NCBI GenBank assembly: GCA_958450325.1
Contig: OY288256.1
Coordinates: forward strand, 12,355,057 to 12,419,056
Reading direction: 5' to 3'
Source of the DNA: Agrostemma githago
Taxonomy: Eukaryota; Streptophyta; Magnoliopsida; Caryophyllales; Caryophyllaceae
Length of the DNA: 64,000 bases
Below, piece by piece: positions 49,957 through 61,845 of this stretch. How positions within the stretch are numbered: position 1 is the stretch's first letter; each line of letters begins with the position of its first letter. Both the position numbers and the translations under genes were made by a program. A model generated the notes under the pieces. That model was not told the DNA's origin. It ran no database searches and was given only the letters and a program-made list of their open reading frames with translations.

Positions 49957-50825
49957 ATCTCCCACTTGTCCGATACAAGTTGTGCATGTAGCCACTATAT
50001 TGCGGAGTACTCCTACTCCGTCAATATCTCCCACTTGTCTACACAAGTTGTGCGCTACCGATTCTCTTGTCTCTTTGATGTCACATCCTCCCACTCATCA
50101 CAAGGTGTCTTTCAGGTCGCACTTGTGATTTAAATATAATAAGAGTGGTTTTCTCGATCTGGAGAATAACTGTTTGACCGGAAAATCTACCATAGATCTA
50201 TTTCCGAGCGTGGCCACGCATTTCCAGTTACTTCTCCTCGAGTAGCCCAAGGACGTATGTACCCGACGTGGGTGGACAATTCCTGTTGACCCAACTTATA
50301 CTGTATAATGCAGATCACCATGACCCAGAAGATGCCCATCAGCCTCCTTTCACGGCACGACTTAGGACACCAACCTAAGCCAATCGGAAACTGCACCGAC
50401 TCAGATAAATGGTCGCCAGTCTAAAGAATCGACTCATAGGAATAAAATAGAAATCCCCGCCACGACCAGGCTTCAACTAATTTGATAAGGGACTCTATTG
50501 TGGTCACTGCCCGGCAGAGTGACAATCAGTCTGCCTATGTAAATGACCAGTCATCTCCATGACCCCATGGTCTTGAACTAACCATCGATCAACTTACAAT
50601 CTTGTCACTCTGAGTCGTCACCTCATTAAGTGACAAGGGCCAAAAATACTATGTTCAAATGTTCACTTGAATAGGGTTCAAGATTGTCTCACAATCCATT
50701 CGAATGAACAAAGTATGGGTTTAGTCAAACTAAACAAAAGAGTTCATATTGAAACTCGAACAATGAATGCTATTATCATAAATGTAAAAATTGCTACAAT
50801 ATCCAATTATTACATCTTAGATAAC
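49957..50825 (-). other. Copia 3' untranslated internal region with polypurine tract and repeated hairpin motif
   Basis: Directly beside the LTR is CAAGTGGGAGAT on the minus strand, a typical polypurine tract for plus-strand priming. The motif recurs at about 50026-50053, each time with an ACTTGT...ACAAGT inverted pair, and in weaker form at about 50087. No ORF of note in the remainder. Confidence 0.75.
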
Positions 50826-53800
50826 TTAAGGAAAATCCGGGACTTTTCTCAATCCCATTGCAACAACATGACCATCATGTTTAGCCTTTGAAAGAGGCTT
50901 GGTTAAAGGATCAGCGATATTCTCGTCTGTCCCAACCTTACATATATCGATTTCCTTCCTTTCCTCGAGATCTCTTATCACGTGGTATTTCCTAAGTACA
51001 TGTCTAGACTTATTGCTAGACTTGGGCTCTTTTGCTTGAAAAATGGCCCCGCTGTTATCACAATATATGGTGATAGGATCTTCGACGGAGTGGACTACTC
51101 TTAGTCCTTCCAAAAACTGACGAATCCAAATAGCTTCCTTTGCAGCTTCCGAAGCCGCGACGTACTCAGCTTCTGTTGTAGAATCCGCGGTGACACTTTG
51201 CTTGGAGCTCTTCCAACTAATGGCTCCTCCATTCAACATATAAACATAGCCGGATTGGGATTTCAAATCATCCCGATCGGTTTGGAAACTGGCATCCGTG
51301 TAACCTCTTACACGTAATTCAGTATCCCCTCCAAACACTAAGAACGAATCCTTGGTCCTTCGCAAGTACTTAAGGATGTTCTTCACGGCTGTCCAGTGAC
51401 TTTCACCTGGATTGGCTTGATAACAACTCGTCATGCTCAAAGCATACGAAACATCGGGACGAGTGCACGTCATGGCATACATGATTGATCCAACCGCGGA
51501 AGCATATGGGATCAACTTCATGCGTTCAATTTCTTCGGGTGTAGTAGGACACTGTGACTTGCACAAAATGGTACCTTGACTCATGGGAAGAAAGCCTCTC
51601 TTAGAGTCTTTCATTTTGAATCGATCAAGAATCTTATCTATATAAGCTTCTTGACTTAATACCAACGTCCTTTTGGATCTATCTCTATGGATCCGAATAC
51701 CCAAAATACATTGTGCATTTCCCAAATCTTTCATTTGGAAGTGTTTTCCTAGCCACTCCTTTACGGAAGCAAGCATCAGAACGTCATTCCCGATAAGAAG
51801 TATGTCATCCACATACAAGACAAGAAAGGTTACCTTACTCCCACTAAACTTCATGTACAAACAAGGTTCCTCGACACTTCGAGCAAAACCATATTGTTTG
51901 ATAACATGATCAAAGCGATGATTCCAACTTCTGGACGCTTGCTTAAGACCATAAATGGATCTCTTAAGCTTGCATACCTTCCTAGGATTAGATGTATCTA
52001 CAAAACCTTCTGGTTGTGTCATATACACTTCCTCTTCTAGAATCCCATTCAAGAAGGCGGTTTTGACATCCATTTGCCAAATCTCATAATCATGAAATGC
52101 GGCAATCGCTAGGATAATCCTTATGGAGCGAAGCATTGCGACTGGAGCAAGGTTTCGTCATAGTGAAGACCATGAACTTGAGTAAAACCCTTTGCCACCA
52201 ATCTAGCTTTGTAGACATCTCTATGTCCATCTATGCCATTCTTGATTTTAAAGATCCATTTACATTGAAGAGGTCTCACCTTTTCAGGTAAATCAACCAA
52301 ATCCCACACTTGGTTTTCGTGCATAGAGTCCATTTCGGATCGCATGGCTTCAAGCCATTGCATGGAATCACGACTAGATATGGCCGCCTTGTAGGTGTTA
52401 GGCTCGTCACTTTCGCAAAGCAACATGTCTAACGCATCTTTCTCGACAATACCAATGTATCGATCAGGAGGATGACTAATCCTCGTGGATTTCCTAGGTT
52501 CAAAGGGAACAACAACCGTGTCAGAGGAGGAGGGAACGCTTTCCTCCACTTCATTTTCGGTTTGTGGCTCTTGGACTTCATCAAGTTCAAATTTTCTCCC
52601 ACTCTGTCTTCTAGAAATGAAGTCATTTTCTAGAAAGACAGCGTCACGTGCCACAAATACTTTGTTTTCGTGACGATTGTAGAAGTAATAGCCTTGTGTT
52701 TCCTTTGGATACCCTACAAATAGACATTTGTCGGATCTTGGTGCGAGTTTGTTGTCAGACTTGTTCTGAACATATGCCTCACAACCCCAGATTCTCATGA
52801 ACGACAAATAAGGAACCCTTCCCTTCCATATCTCATATGGTGTCTTATTGGCCGCTTTAGTCGGGCTTCGATTTAGTGAAAATATTGCGGACAAAATGGC
52901 AAAACCCCAAAATGAATCAGGAAGCTCAGTGAGACTCATCATGGACCGAACCATATCTAATAAAGTTCGGTTTCTCCTTTCGGCCACACCATTCAACTGT
53001 GGTGTGCCAGGAGGAGTCCATTGTGATACTATGCCACAATCTTTTAGGTGTGAATCAAATTCATTATTTAGGTATTCACCGCCACGATCGGATCGTAGTA
53101 CTTTAATCTTTTTATCCAATTGGTTCTCTACTTCACTTTGAAACTCTTTGAACTTTTCAAAAGCATCGCTCTTATGCCTCATTAAGTAGACATACCCATA
53201 TCTACTTAAGTCGTCGGTAAAAGTGATGAAGTAGTTGTAACCACCCCTAGCGGTGATAGTCATTGGGCCACACACATCGGTATGTATAAGGCCCAATACC
53301 TCACTTGCTCGTGTTCCTTTACTTGAGAAAGGAGCACGAGTCATCTTGCCTAATATGCAAGACTCGCATACACCATAAGATTCGTAATCAAATGGTTTGA
53401 GAAGTTTCGTTGAAACAAGTCTCTTTATGCGTCGTTCGTTTATGTGTCCTAAACGACAATGCCAAAGGTAGGATTGATTAGGTTCACCCGTTTTGAGCTT
53501 CTTGTTCTCTACATGATATACATCATTAACATTATCTAGAACATAAATACCTCCGATAGACGTAGCTTTACCATAAACCATGTCATTAAATGAAAAAGTA
53601 CAACAATTGTCCTTAATCATAAAGGAAAAACCTTCCATATCAAGTACGGAAATGGAGATAATGTTCTTAGTTAGAGTTGGTACGAAATAACAATTATTCA
53701 AATACAACTCAAAACCACTAGCTAGAGTGAGTACATAAGTGCCTACGGATATAGCGGCTACTCTAGCTCCATTTCCCATGCGTAGGTCTACATCACCCTT

Positions 53801-54835
53801 GGCTAGTGCTCGCACGTCCCTCATGCCCTGTAAATGATTACAAAGATGAGAACCACATCCGGTATCTAATACCCAAGTGGAAGTGCAAGTATAGTTAATG
53901 TCTATCATATAGAGGGAAGTGAGGACAATACCTGACGGAGTCTCACTCTCGTCTTTCTTGTTCTTCAATTCCTTCAAATATTTGGGACAATTGCGCTTCC
54001 AATGTCCCTTGCCATTACAATGATAGCAATCGACGTCGGCATGTTTGTTAACCTTAGCCTTAGGTTTGCTATTCTCAATAGCTTTCCCTTTGTTCTTGTC
54101 TTTTCCATGTCTCTTGAATTTGGTCTTACCCTTGTTTTTACCCTTTTGAACCCCAAGGTTGAGATTCTTCATTTTCATGGAGAGCATGTCTCTCTTCTCA
54201 CTCCCACTAGCCTCCATGTCCCTCTCTGCTTGGTTGAGGAGTGCATGAAGCTCTTGGAAACTCTTGTCCATGCCATGCATATTGTAGTTCACCCTAATTT
54301 GGGAGAACTTGGAGGGGAGTGAGTGAAGAATGCGACCGATCGCAAGCTTCTTGGGAATGCTACACCCTAGACGCTCTAGTGTGTCAATATGCTCAATCAT
54401 CTTGAGCACATGGGGACCAACTTTTTGGCCCTTTTCTATCTTACCCTCGAAGAATTTCATCATAGCCTCATATTGACGGATATCGGGTGATTGGGAAAAA
54501 GCCGTCGTAACCCTTGAGAATATCTCATATGCATTAAGGGTAATGCATTGAAGCTTGAGTTTTAGAGACATTGACCATATCAAGACGTTCTTGATATCGT
54601 TGAATATCTTCAAATACTCCTCATAAGCGGTCCTTTGTGCCGGGGCGGCTCGAGGACCGGGTTCGTTGGGTGGTGGTTCGTTCAAGTAACGAAGGACGTT
54701 GTCGGACAACGCCGCACCTTTTATGGTAGACTCCCATTCGATGAAATTACTTCCATCGTCTTTCAAGATACATTTGTCCATAACGGACCTAAGCCAAGAA
54801 TCCTTTCCGAGTTGAATGGTTGCATTAGTAGCCAT
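50826..54835 (-). pseudogene. Copia gag-pol polyprotein (one frameshift in RT)
   Basis: ATG at 54833-54835. Residues 1-260 are a Copia gag; a CCHC knuckle (CYHCNGKGHWKRNC) lies at 270-283; protease has DTG at 324-326. The integrase zinc-binding part uses H459, H464, C490 and C493, with catalytic D520, D583 and E619. RT starts near residue 800. At about 52148-52152 one base appears to be missing, so the frame ends at 52121. The next frame (from about 52150 to the stop at 50826) carries the rest of RT with YVDD and the RNase H (GYTDASF, AEYVA, YCDNSGAI). All catalytic motifs are otherwise intact. A programmed frameshift is possible in principle but not expected at this position in Copia. Confidence 0.93.
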
Positions 54836-56401
54836 AGCGAATTATAAACACTACAACAAAATTTAGGAAATATTAACATTCATTGTCATATAATTTACTT
54901 GTAAAACAATTTTAACAAGTCACTCATATAATGACCCCTCACTAAATTATATAAGCGATTCCAAGACCCGTATCTAGATAAGAACTAACATCGCATGCAA
55001 TCCTTATGTAAAAACGGTAAGTCATTACTTGACTAATTCTACCCTAGAATTCTCGGTCGAGGGATTTCAACCAAATCCATCTCCTAGCCCCGAAATAACG
55101 TTTATCTCGTTGAGTCCAACCCAATCTCGGCATGTGATCGTATCACCCTACTTACCCTAGGTAAAAAGGGTCCACGTTGTGGTTGCCCTAATGAACAAGG
55201 GGTTCATAGGTGCTTTAATTGGTAAGGCTAAATCTCAATTCTTACGATGCATGTGAGAGGTCTTGTCAATATTAGGTTACTAATCACTTATAAGTGAACT
55301 AAGTTGGTGATTACGTAAATTAGTGAATTGACAATCGACGAATAAAATGCATGATTGGCGATTTTGGCATGAGCGAAAATAAAGCAAGCATCAAACAAAA
55401 TAAATCCTAGTATGGCCATCTAGCTAATCTAATTAACTAGACTATTACAAAATCGGAAACCAACTCCTTGGTCCCTGGCCTCTTCAAACGGGCGATACGA
55501 GATCGCAATTAATTACAATTAAATCGATATTCCCTTACAACGGGTAATACCGATTAAAAGACTAGGCCATACTAGGTACAATCTTGCAAAATAAACAATA
55601 AATGACATTCATTCATTCAACAACATTAAAATAAATAAAATGCTGTAAAAATCATGCCAAAATCGCCCCATAATTTATCAAGTTCATCCTAGCTCGGTTT
55701 TATGGAATTTATCGATTTTTAACCATTAAAAATCATTAATCAACACTTAATTCTCAATTAAGCTCAAACTAATTTTTCCAAACCAATTTGGAATTTCAAG
55801 AATTAGTCTCCACTAATTTGAAAAATAAAAATTAGTTTGAATTGATTTAATTTGCTAATTTAATTGGTAAATGGTCAATTTTATGAAATAAATTCAAATT
55901 AAATCATAAAACGTCCAAAATTAAAAAATGGATAATTTTGTACATTCTGGAACATTTCCAGGAACTCCAAAACAAAAATGTGTCCACAAATATTCTCGAA
56001 TGAAATAGGAACAAATAAATGCATGTTTATCGATTCTTATCTCATAAAAACAATAAACATCCCAAAAGGACAAAATAAATTTCAAAAATTTACAAATATG
56101 TCCTTCAACATATAATGATATGTACACCAAAAAACCATGCCCAAAAACAACATGCAACTACTTTTAGTTAACTTTTAACATCAAATAGGCATAAAAACTC
56201 GGTTTTTAAGGCATAAATGATTATGAATTAGCAAATAAATTCCAAAAATTACCAAACGCGACCACAACCATTTTGAGGTCATTAGGTATGCATGTACCCA
56301 AAAATTTCGTGTGAAACCCATTTTACACAAAATTTTCGGTTTTTACAAAGTTATCATATAACCCGAAAAATGTCAAAAATCGACATGCATGCAACAACAA
56401 A
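54836..56401 (-). other. Copia 5' untranslated leader
   Basis: About 1.57 kb of AT-rich leader between the primer-binding site and the gag ATG. Short ORFs only. It presumably contains dimerisation and packaging signals, but none can be recognised by eye. Confidence 0.7.
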
Positions 56402-56413
56402 GCTCTGATACCA
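56402..56413 (-). other. Copia primer-binding site (initiator Met-tRNA type)
   Basis: TGGTATCAGAGC on the minus strand, two bases inside the 5' LTR end. This is the classical plant Copia site complementary to the 3' end of tRNA-iMet. Confidence 0.95.
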
Positions 56414-56415
56414 CT

Positions 56416-57726
56416 TGAAAGGTTCGAAACCCACTAATTAGACTCCTCTAATTAGTTACTAAATTACTTGTTAATTTAGTATATAAAGATCTAGTTACAT
56501 GCATGACATCAAATGACAAAAACTAGATATAAGAAGAGATTTCCTTACATAAACAATGAGGAAATATTGGGCACAATAAGAAAACTCCTTTCTTATTGTT
56601 CTTGAGCTAATAATAGTATGGATGATCCTCCAAAACCTTGAATCTCCAATGTAGAAGATCTCCTTTAAGTTGCACCAAGAATCAACCCAAATAATCACCA
56701 CTATTATTAACTAGATAATAGTAGTGATAAAACAATACTAATATTATGAATCTATGACTACTTTAGTAATAAAGATGAATACTAGTATTAGAGAGAGTTT
56801 TGGAGAGATGAGGTAAAAAGCCAAAGCTCATGCATGCAAAATGAATTGGGGTGAGTTAAAAAGAGAACAAAGAGTCCCCTTTTTACTACCCCAAAACCGG
56901 CCACCCCACATGGGGAAGACTAAAATGCATTATTTTATTTGCATGCTTAAAGTCTAGGGTCTAGGGTAATTATTACTATTATTTATGCATGTAGTAAAAA
57001 TAAGACCAACCACTATTGTCATTATTTTTACTAGTGTACCATACACATGTACATAAAATGGGTCCATTTTATTTTGTCATTTGTCATACAAATGCAATGT
57101 GTGACATGATCAATTATCTCTATAATTGATCACATCAAATAATATACTCTTAACTCTTTAAGTAGTACATTACTATTATATCTATATATAATAGGTCCCA
57201 TAATAATAATAATAATCAATTAGCTAAATTTACAACTCCTTGTAAATATATTAACGGCTAATTACCACAACCCATAAAAGCATACAAAACCTCCACTAAT
57301 TTAGTAATTAACGTTTAAATACTAAATTAGGTCTTATTTAATCGTATTAAAATAAGACGTAAAATTTATTCAGTCAATTATCGTATAATAGACTAATAAA
57401 CTTAATCGGACAGAGTTCCAAACTCTATCTCCAATAAATAACTCTCGTTACCATGCATATATCACTATATACGCAAGGAACTAATTAGCTGTATCAGATA
57501 CAAATAATTAGTCTTCTATTTGGGTCTCATCCTATAGGTGTGACCAAAAGGGATCAGCTGATCACCGCCGTCATACGATAGTAACGTCTAACTCTAGTCA
57601 GCTGAGCGTTACCGATTTACGTTAATCAACCGACGTGGAGTATCCATGTACTAATTATCCCAAGTATATTCCGTCCATGAGATTTAATACATCAATGCAC
57701 TATTGTGGAGGACACTCGCTCCAACA
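56416..57726 (-). repeat. Copia 5' LTR
   Basis: 1,311 bp. A TATA-like TATATATAG on the minus strand lies at about 57182-57190. Short ORFs within it are LTR by-products. Confidence 0.96.
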
Positions 57727-58923
57727 CGTTCACATCTTCTTCATCTCTCTCTCCTTCCCCCCGATCACGTTTTCGCCCCTTATTGCGTACATCGTTCTCC
57801 GTGAACCCCATCCTATCAGCACCACCACTATTTCTCGAAACTCGCATGGCTTTGAAGAATTTTCCCCTTCTACCCTTCCCAGCTCCGCTCCCAGATCCTC
57901 CCTCCCCTACTGTGTCAGACACAGCCATCAATGATTCCCTTATCTCTCCTGTTGGTATATGGCTTTGCGTCTCACTACCAGCGGAGCTCCCTTCATCAGG
58001 GACTCCACTTTTTTGCATCCCGCTTCCCCCAATCGATACAGACCTGAGCATTTCCACCATTTTAGTTAATTCCTTCTCCTCCTCCCTAAGCCCCTCATCA
58101 TCCCCATCAAAGAGTTTCTTGGAGCATTGAGGTTTAGCCTCGGGTTGATCTGCCTGGGTTATTCTAGCAATTCTCCATGGAGATGCTTTGAGCCAGTCAC
58201 CAAATCTCCTACCCTCCCCCACCGGACCCACACGCTCCCGACAATCCTTCTCACCATGCCCGAGGTGTCCACACACATAGCAGAAAAGGGGTAAGTTTTC
58301 GTACGCAACCCTTGCCCTCCAAGTCTTCCCACCCTTTCTACTCATTGCAATAGAATTTATCAAGGCATTACGTACATCAAGCACAACCCTAATTCTCATG
58401 GAGCGGTTTATATCGGGGTTAACAGAATCATCCAATGCGACAAAAGACCCTAAGGAATTGCCAATATTAATCACGTTTTCAAGATTCCCCCTGCCCATGA
58501 TCGGGAGGTCATAGATTTGGGCCCAAATGGGTGAAAAGTAAAGAGGTACCTGGGCCGGGATGGCATCTCCCTCAAGTTTGGCGAGTACAAACAAATGCCT
58601 TTCAAAGTGCCAAGGTTGTTCTTTCAGGACACGATTCATATCTCCATCGTTCTCGAATTTGAATGTGAATATCTTTTTCTGTTTTTCCACCACTTCCCCA
58701 ACCACCGATGCCCTAGATCGCCAAGCCATAATCATGGTATCCATAACTGCCCTCAAATTCACATGTCGATCCGTCCATAACCTCCCAACAATGCCACCTC
58801 CTCATCCTCACTAACCACCCATTCCAGTGAGGCCTCCCCACCACGCCGTGGCTCCTCCCCCTCCTCCTCAATCACCTCCTCATTTAGATTAACAATGTGA
58901 CGTGAGTGATGTGCCATGCTCAT
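57727..58923 (-). pseudogene. L1 ORF1 (nucleic-acid-binding, gag-like), frameshifted and interrupted
   Basis: ORF1 proteins coat L1 RNA. From the ATG at 58921-58923 (or the in-frame ATG at 58915-58917) an acidic N-terminus runs to about 58785, where one base seems to be missing. The frame then continues with the DUF4283-type RNA-binding region (WTDRH, later FKFENDGDMNRVLKEQPWHF and APVQVPLYF-like blocks). A single CCHC knuckle, CYVCGHLGHGEKDC, and a charged C-terminus follow. The Copia element interrupts about 35 codons before the natural stop. Confidence 0.88.
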
Positions 58924-59102
58924 GATTTCTCAGCAGGAACACGACAAAAGACAATTACGTAAACTAGAAATCGAGAAGATCACTGCAGAAATAATAGAAG
59001 TCCTGCCGCACGCAGGATGGAAATCCTAGGATTTTCTAGGGAACCGCAACCCTCCCAAGGAAACCCTAGAGGGATCTTTAATGATTTTTGTGTCAAAAGT
59101 AT
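58924..59102 (-). other. L1 5' untranslated region
   Basis: About 180 bp between the target-site duplication and the ORF1 start. Plant L1 promoters are internal, so regulatory sequence is expected here, but no specific site is recognised. Confidence 0.65.
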
Positions 59103-59120
59103 TTTTGGTACATTTAACTT
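59103..59120. repeat. L1 target-site duplication, 5' side
   Basis: Second copy of TTTTGGTACATTTAACTT. On the minus strand it begins AAGTTAAATG, an A-rich start typical of L1 endonuclease sites. Confidence 0.9.
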
Positions 59121-59515
59121 ATTTGAACACTTTATGTATCTCTATAAGAATATTTCTAATTTAAGTAAGTTTCTAAAATTAGTAAATTTCTATAAATAGA
59201 AAGTTTCCTTTTAACATAAAATGTTTATCTCTTTTACCTTCATATTATTCACTTTGAACATTCTATTTTGAATATCGATAATGACTTGGTTATGGAGTTA
59301 GGGAATGAGGACAAGTGTACGGGTAGAGTAATACAGTCTAGGATATACGTTTTCCCATCAACTATAAAGCTGGTGTGTCTATGTTGAGACACATTGGTCG
59401 TTGAACTGAGCATGGTTTGTGTTCAGGAGTGTGTATATTTTGACCTTAAACTTAGATATCGCATCGTGTAAGTCGCCGTCGGGTTGAACTGGATTACGGT
59501 TGGTGTCCAGGAGGG
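59121..59515. other. Intergenic DNA between L1 and the Tat-like element
   Basis: This was contiguous with 37865-41993 before the L1 inserted. No ORF or repeat boundary recognised. Confidence 0.5.
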
Positions 59516-61824
59516 TGTAGACACCCACATTTTGACCGCCAGGTGTCAATAGTAGTTTCCGCCAAACACCCGATGATGATCGGACGCAAACATGCTTTAA
59601 TGGACTCGGATATGGGCTTGAAATCATGGACATTTGGTTTAGCCTTATTACGGAGTACAAATCTTACAAAACCAACCTCAAAATCAGGCCCAGTGGGTCA
59701 TTTCGAGTCAAATAAGACTAATTTGGGTCGAATCCGGCACCAGGGGCAAAACCGTCTTTTAGCGACCGGGTCAAACCCGGTCAAAGATATTTTTTCCCGA
59801 GATACACGGACCAGCCGTGACACCTCACCAGTTCGGCCTAGGCTCAGATACTACAAAATATCAGCCTCGAAAATATTAAACAAATCCATTTAAGGATAGA
59901 ATTCGATCTCAGGTAGGAATTCTATCCGAAAACCAAATCAATTCACCGACCGAGCATCAAAATACTCGGCCAACCCCATTTCAGCCAATATACTTGGCTT
60001 CCTCACCAAGGAACGGAGTTCTCGTTCCTTTCAAACTTCTACGTTTCCTATCCAAACCGGTGTTTTCTTGTCACCTAAGCAAGAATACTTCTCCTAGCTC
60101 CTATCAAGGACTTCACCTATAAATAGGACCCTCCTGTCACACAAAATATAGACATCAATCATCGATACAACAACACATACACCATCGACATCTAGCAAAA
60201 CAACCCGACGAATCCGACCCCAAAAACCGGCCGAAACCCGTCACCCTACACGACACCCTAACTCACCCACATCATCTCGACGCTCCCGTGCCTAAGCCAC
60301 TTCCCGACGAGCCTTTTTCCGAGAAAACAAAGCATGTAGGTTGAGGGTGTAAAATCAAACCGATTCTCTTTTTTTCTCTTCCACTTTCTTGACTTTTTTT
60401 TTCCTTCGTCGCGTCGTGTCGTCGGTCCGTTTTTTTTAATATGGGTCGTGGTCGCATTTTTTTTATTATTTCTAATAAACGATATTTCGAAAATATTTTC
60501 ATAAAACTTTTTTCTAAAAAATCATTCTAACTATTCGATATCGATTTCACAATCGAATATCGAATACGACGAATATCGAAAATATAAATCGAGTATAGGT
60601 TAATCCATATTTATACGCGATTTATCAAAATTAACGATTTTCGAAAATAAACGAGCCGGGACAGCAGCCCACGCGAGTCGCGCCCCTCCCAGGCGACTCG
60701 CGCGGGGACCTGAAATCCGCGGCCGTTTTTTGTGTGTTTTCGCTATTTTTTTTTAAATCGTTTCTTTTAATTCTACAAAACGATTTTCTCAAAACCTTTT
60801 CTTTTCATCTTTTCTAAAATTATTCCGAATATTTGATATCGATTTCATAGTCGAATATCGAATATAACGAATATCGCTAAATTAAGTCGAGTACGAATTA
60901 GACAATATTCGCACGCGGTTTAATAAAATTATCGACTTTTTTTCAATCCCGAGATAGCTCATCACGCGACCCGCCGGCGTCCCAGGCGAGTCGCGCGACC
61001 CTCGGGAAAAACGACAAAGTTTCGTTCCTTTTTTTATTATTTTTCGAACATCGTTTCTTACATAAAACAGCGACTTTCGCGACATATTTTCAGATTTCGA
61101 TAAATACTTTTTCGACCTTGGTGAACATGTGTTAATCCATCACATGTCGTAAACCTTTTCTAAAATCATGCCTATCATCGTATTTACATCTTTCTTCGAT
61201 TTATTCAATCGTTACTAACTTGTTTGCTCGTGTTTGTAGCGATTTATTTTTTTATCTTTTGTTTTATTAGACTAAAACGAACTTCACATGCTAAAATAAC
61301 TTTGACGTTATTAGTTTAAGATGCATTAAACGACTTAGCAACCCATTTAATTTTTCTAACATGCTTAGGGAAAATAATGTTTGCATATCATTCCACTATC
61401 AAACTAACGCGTGTACACCAAAAACGAATGATATCCTAGTAAAGGCCGCTAAGTGCGGGCGGGGTTGGGTGTTCTTAGTGAACTTCCCAACACGTACCCT
61501 CACCCCTTACTCAGAACCATGGTTTTCGGATGTTCGAATCCATTGGCAACGAGAGTCATTCAATATACGATATCCGATAATGTCGGTATCGGTATCGTAA
61601 TGCAAAGGGACGAACCCAATAAGCTCTGACATCGGAAATGGGCCGTATTTTGTATACGGCCCACTACGACATAGAGTGGGTTCGAACGGGCCCGAACTCC
61701 CACAAAGTTCTGTGGCGACTCCTACTTCGATTTAAATTTCAATTTGACCATCTCATATGGAGATTCATTCGCCTCTCAAAACCCGCGCGTGGCTGCGTCG
61801 GGGTGGACCTATGTCTTGTCCCCA
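59516..61824 (+). repeat. 5' LTR of the Tat/Ogre-like element
   Basis: Starts TGTAGACACCCACATTTTGA and probably ends TGTCCCCA just before the primer-binding site (2,309 bp). TATA box TATAAATAGG at 60118. Two ~300-bp internal modules start with GATATCGATTT at 60537 and 60835, each with a CG-rich core (about 60655-60720 and 60960-61010). Inverted relative to the solo LTR at 45920-48323. Confidence 0.88.
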
Positions 61825-61826
61825 AT

Positions 61827-61845
61827 TTGGCGACTCCGCTGGGGA
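61827..61845 (+). other. Primer-binding site of the Tat/Ogre-like element
   Basis: TTGGCGACTCCGCTGGGGA, the sequence seen after LTRs of Tat/Ogre-type elements, two bases inside the LTR end. Confidence 0.85.

Larger units (their letters stand above)
48645..57726 (-). mobile_element. Ty1/Copia LTR retrotransposon, complete with two LTRs
   Basis: This 9,082-bp element has near-identical LTRs, a 5-bp CGTTC duplication (48640-48644 and 57727-57731), an initiator-Met primer-binding site, a polypurine tract and a gag-pol region. The order protease, integrase, RT, RNase H fits Copia. It lies inside L1 ORF1. One frameshift in the RT makes this copy probably non-autonomous. I did not assign a Copia lineage. 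Confidence 0.97.
42012..59102 (-). mobile_element. Full-length L1 LINE interrupted by a Copia element and a solo LTR
   Basis: The element reads on the minus strand from a ~180-bp 5' UTR (58924-59102) through ORF1 and ORF2 to a ~20-base 3' UTR and a ~12-base poly(A) tail at 42012-42023. It is flanked by an 18-bp duplication, as expected for target-primed reverse transcription. A Copia element sits in the end of ORF1 and a solo LTR in ORF2. Without these two insertions and their duplications the L1 would be about 5.6 kb. ORF1 and ORF2 both carry additional small lesions, so it is inactive. Confidence 0.93.

Noticed and set aside
57635..57934. Plus-strand frame bridging the Copia LTR and L1 ORF1
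   Set aside because: Crosses a transposon boundary and is antisense to ORF1.
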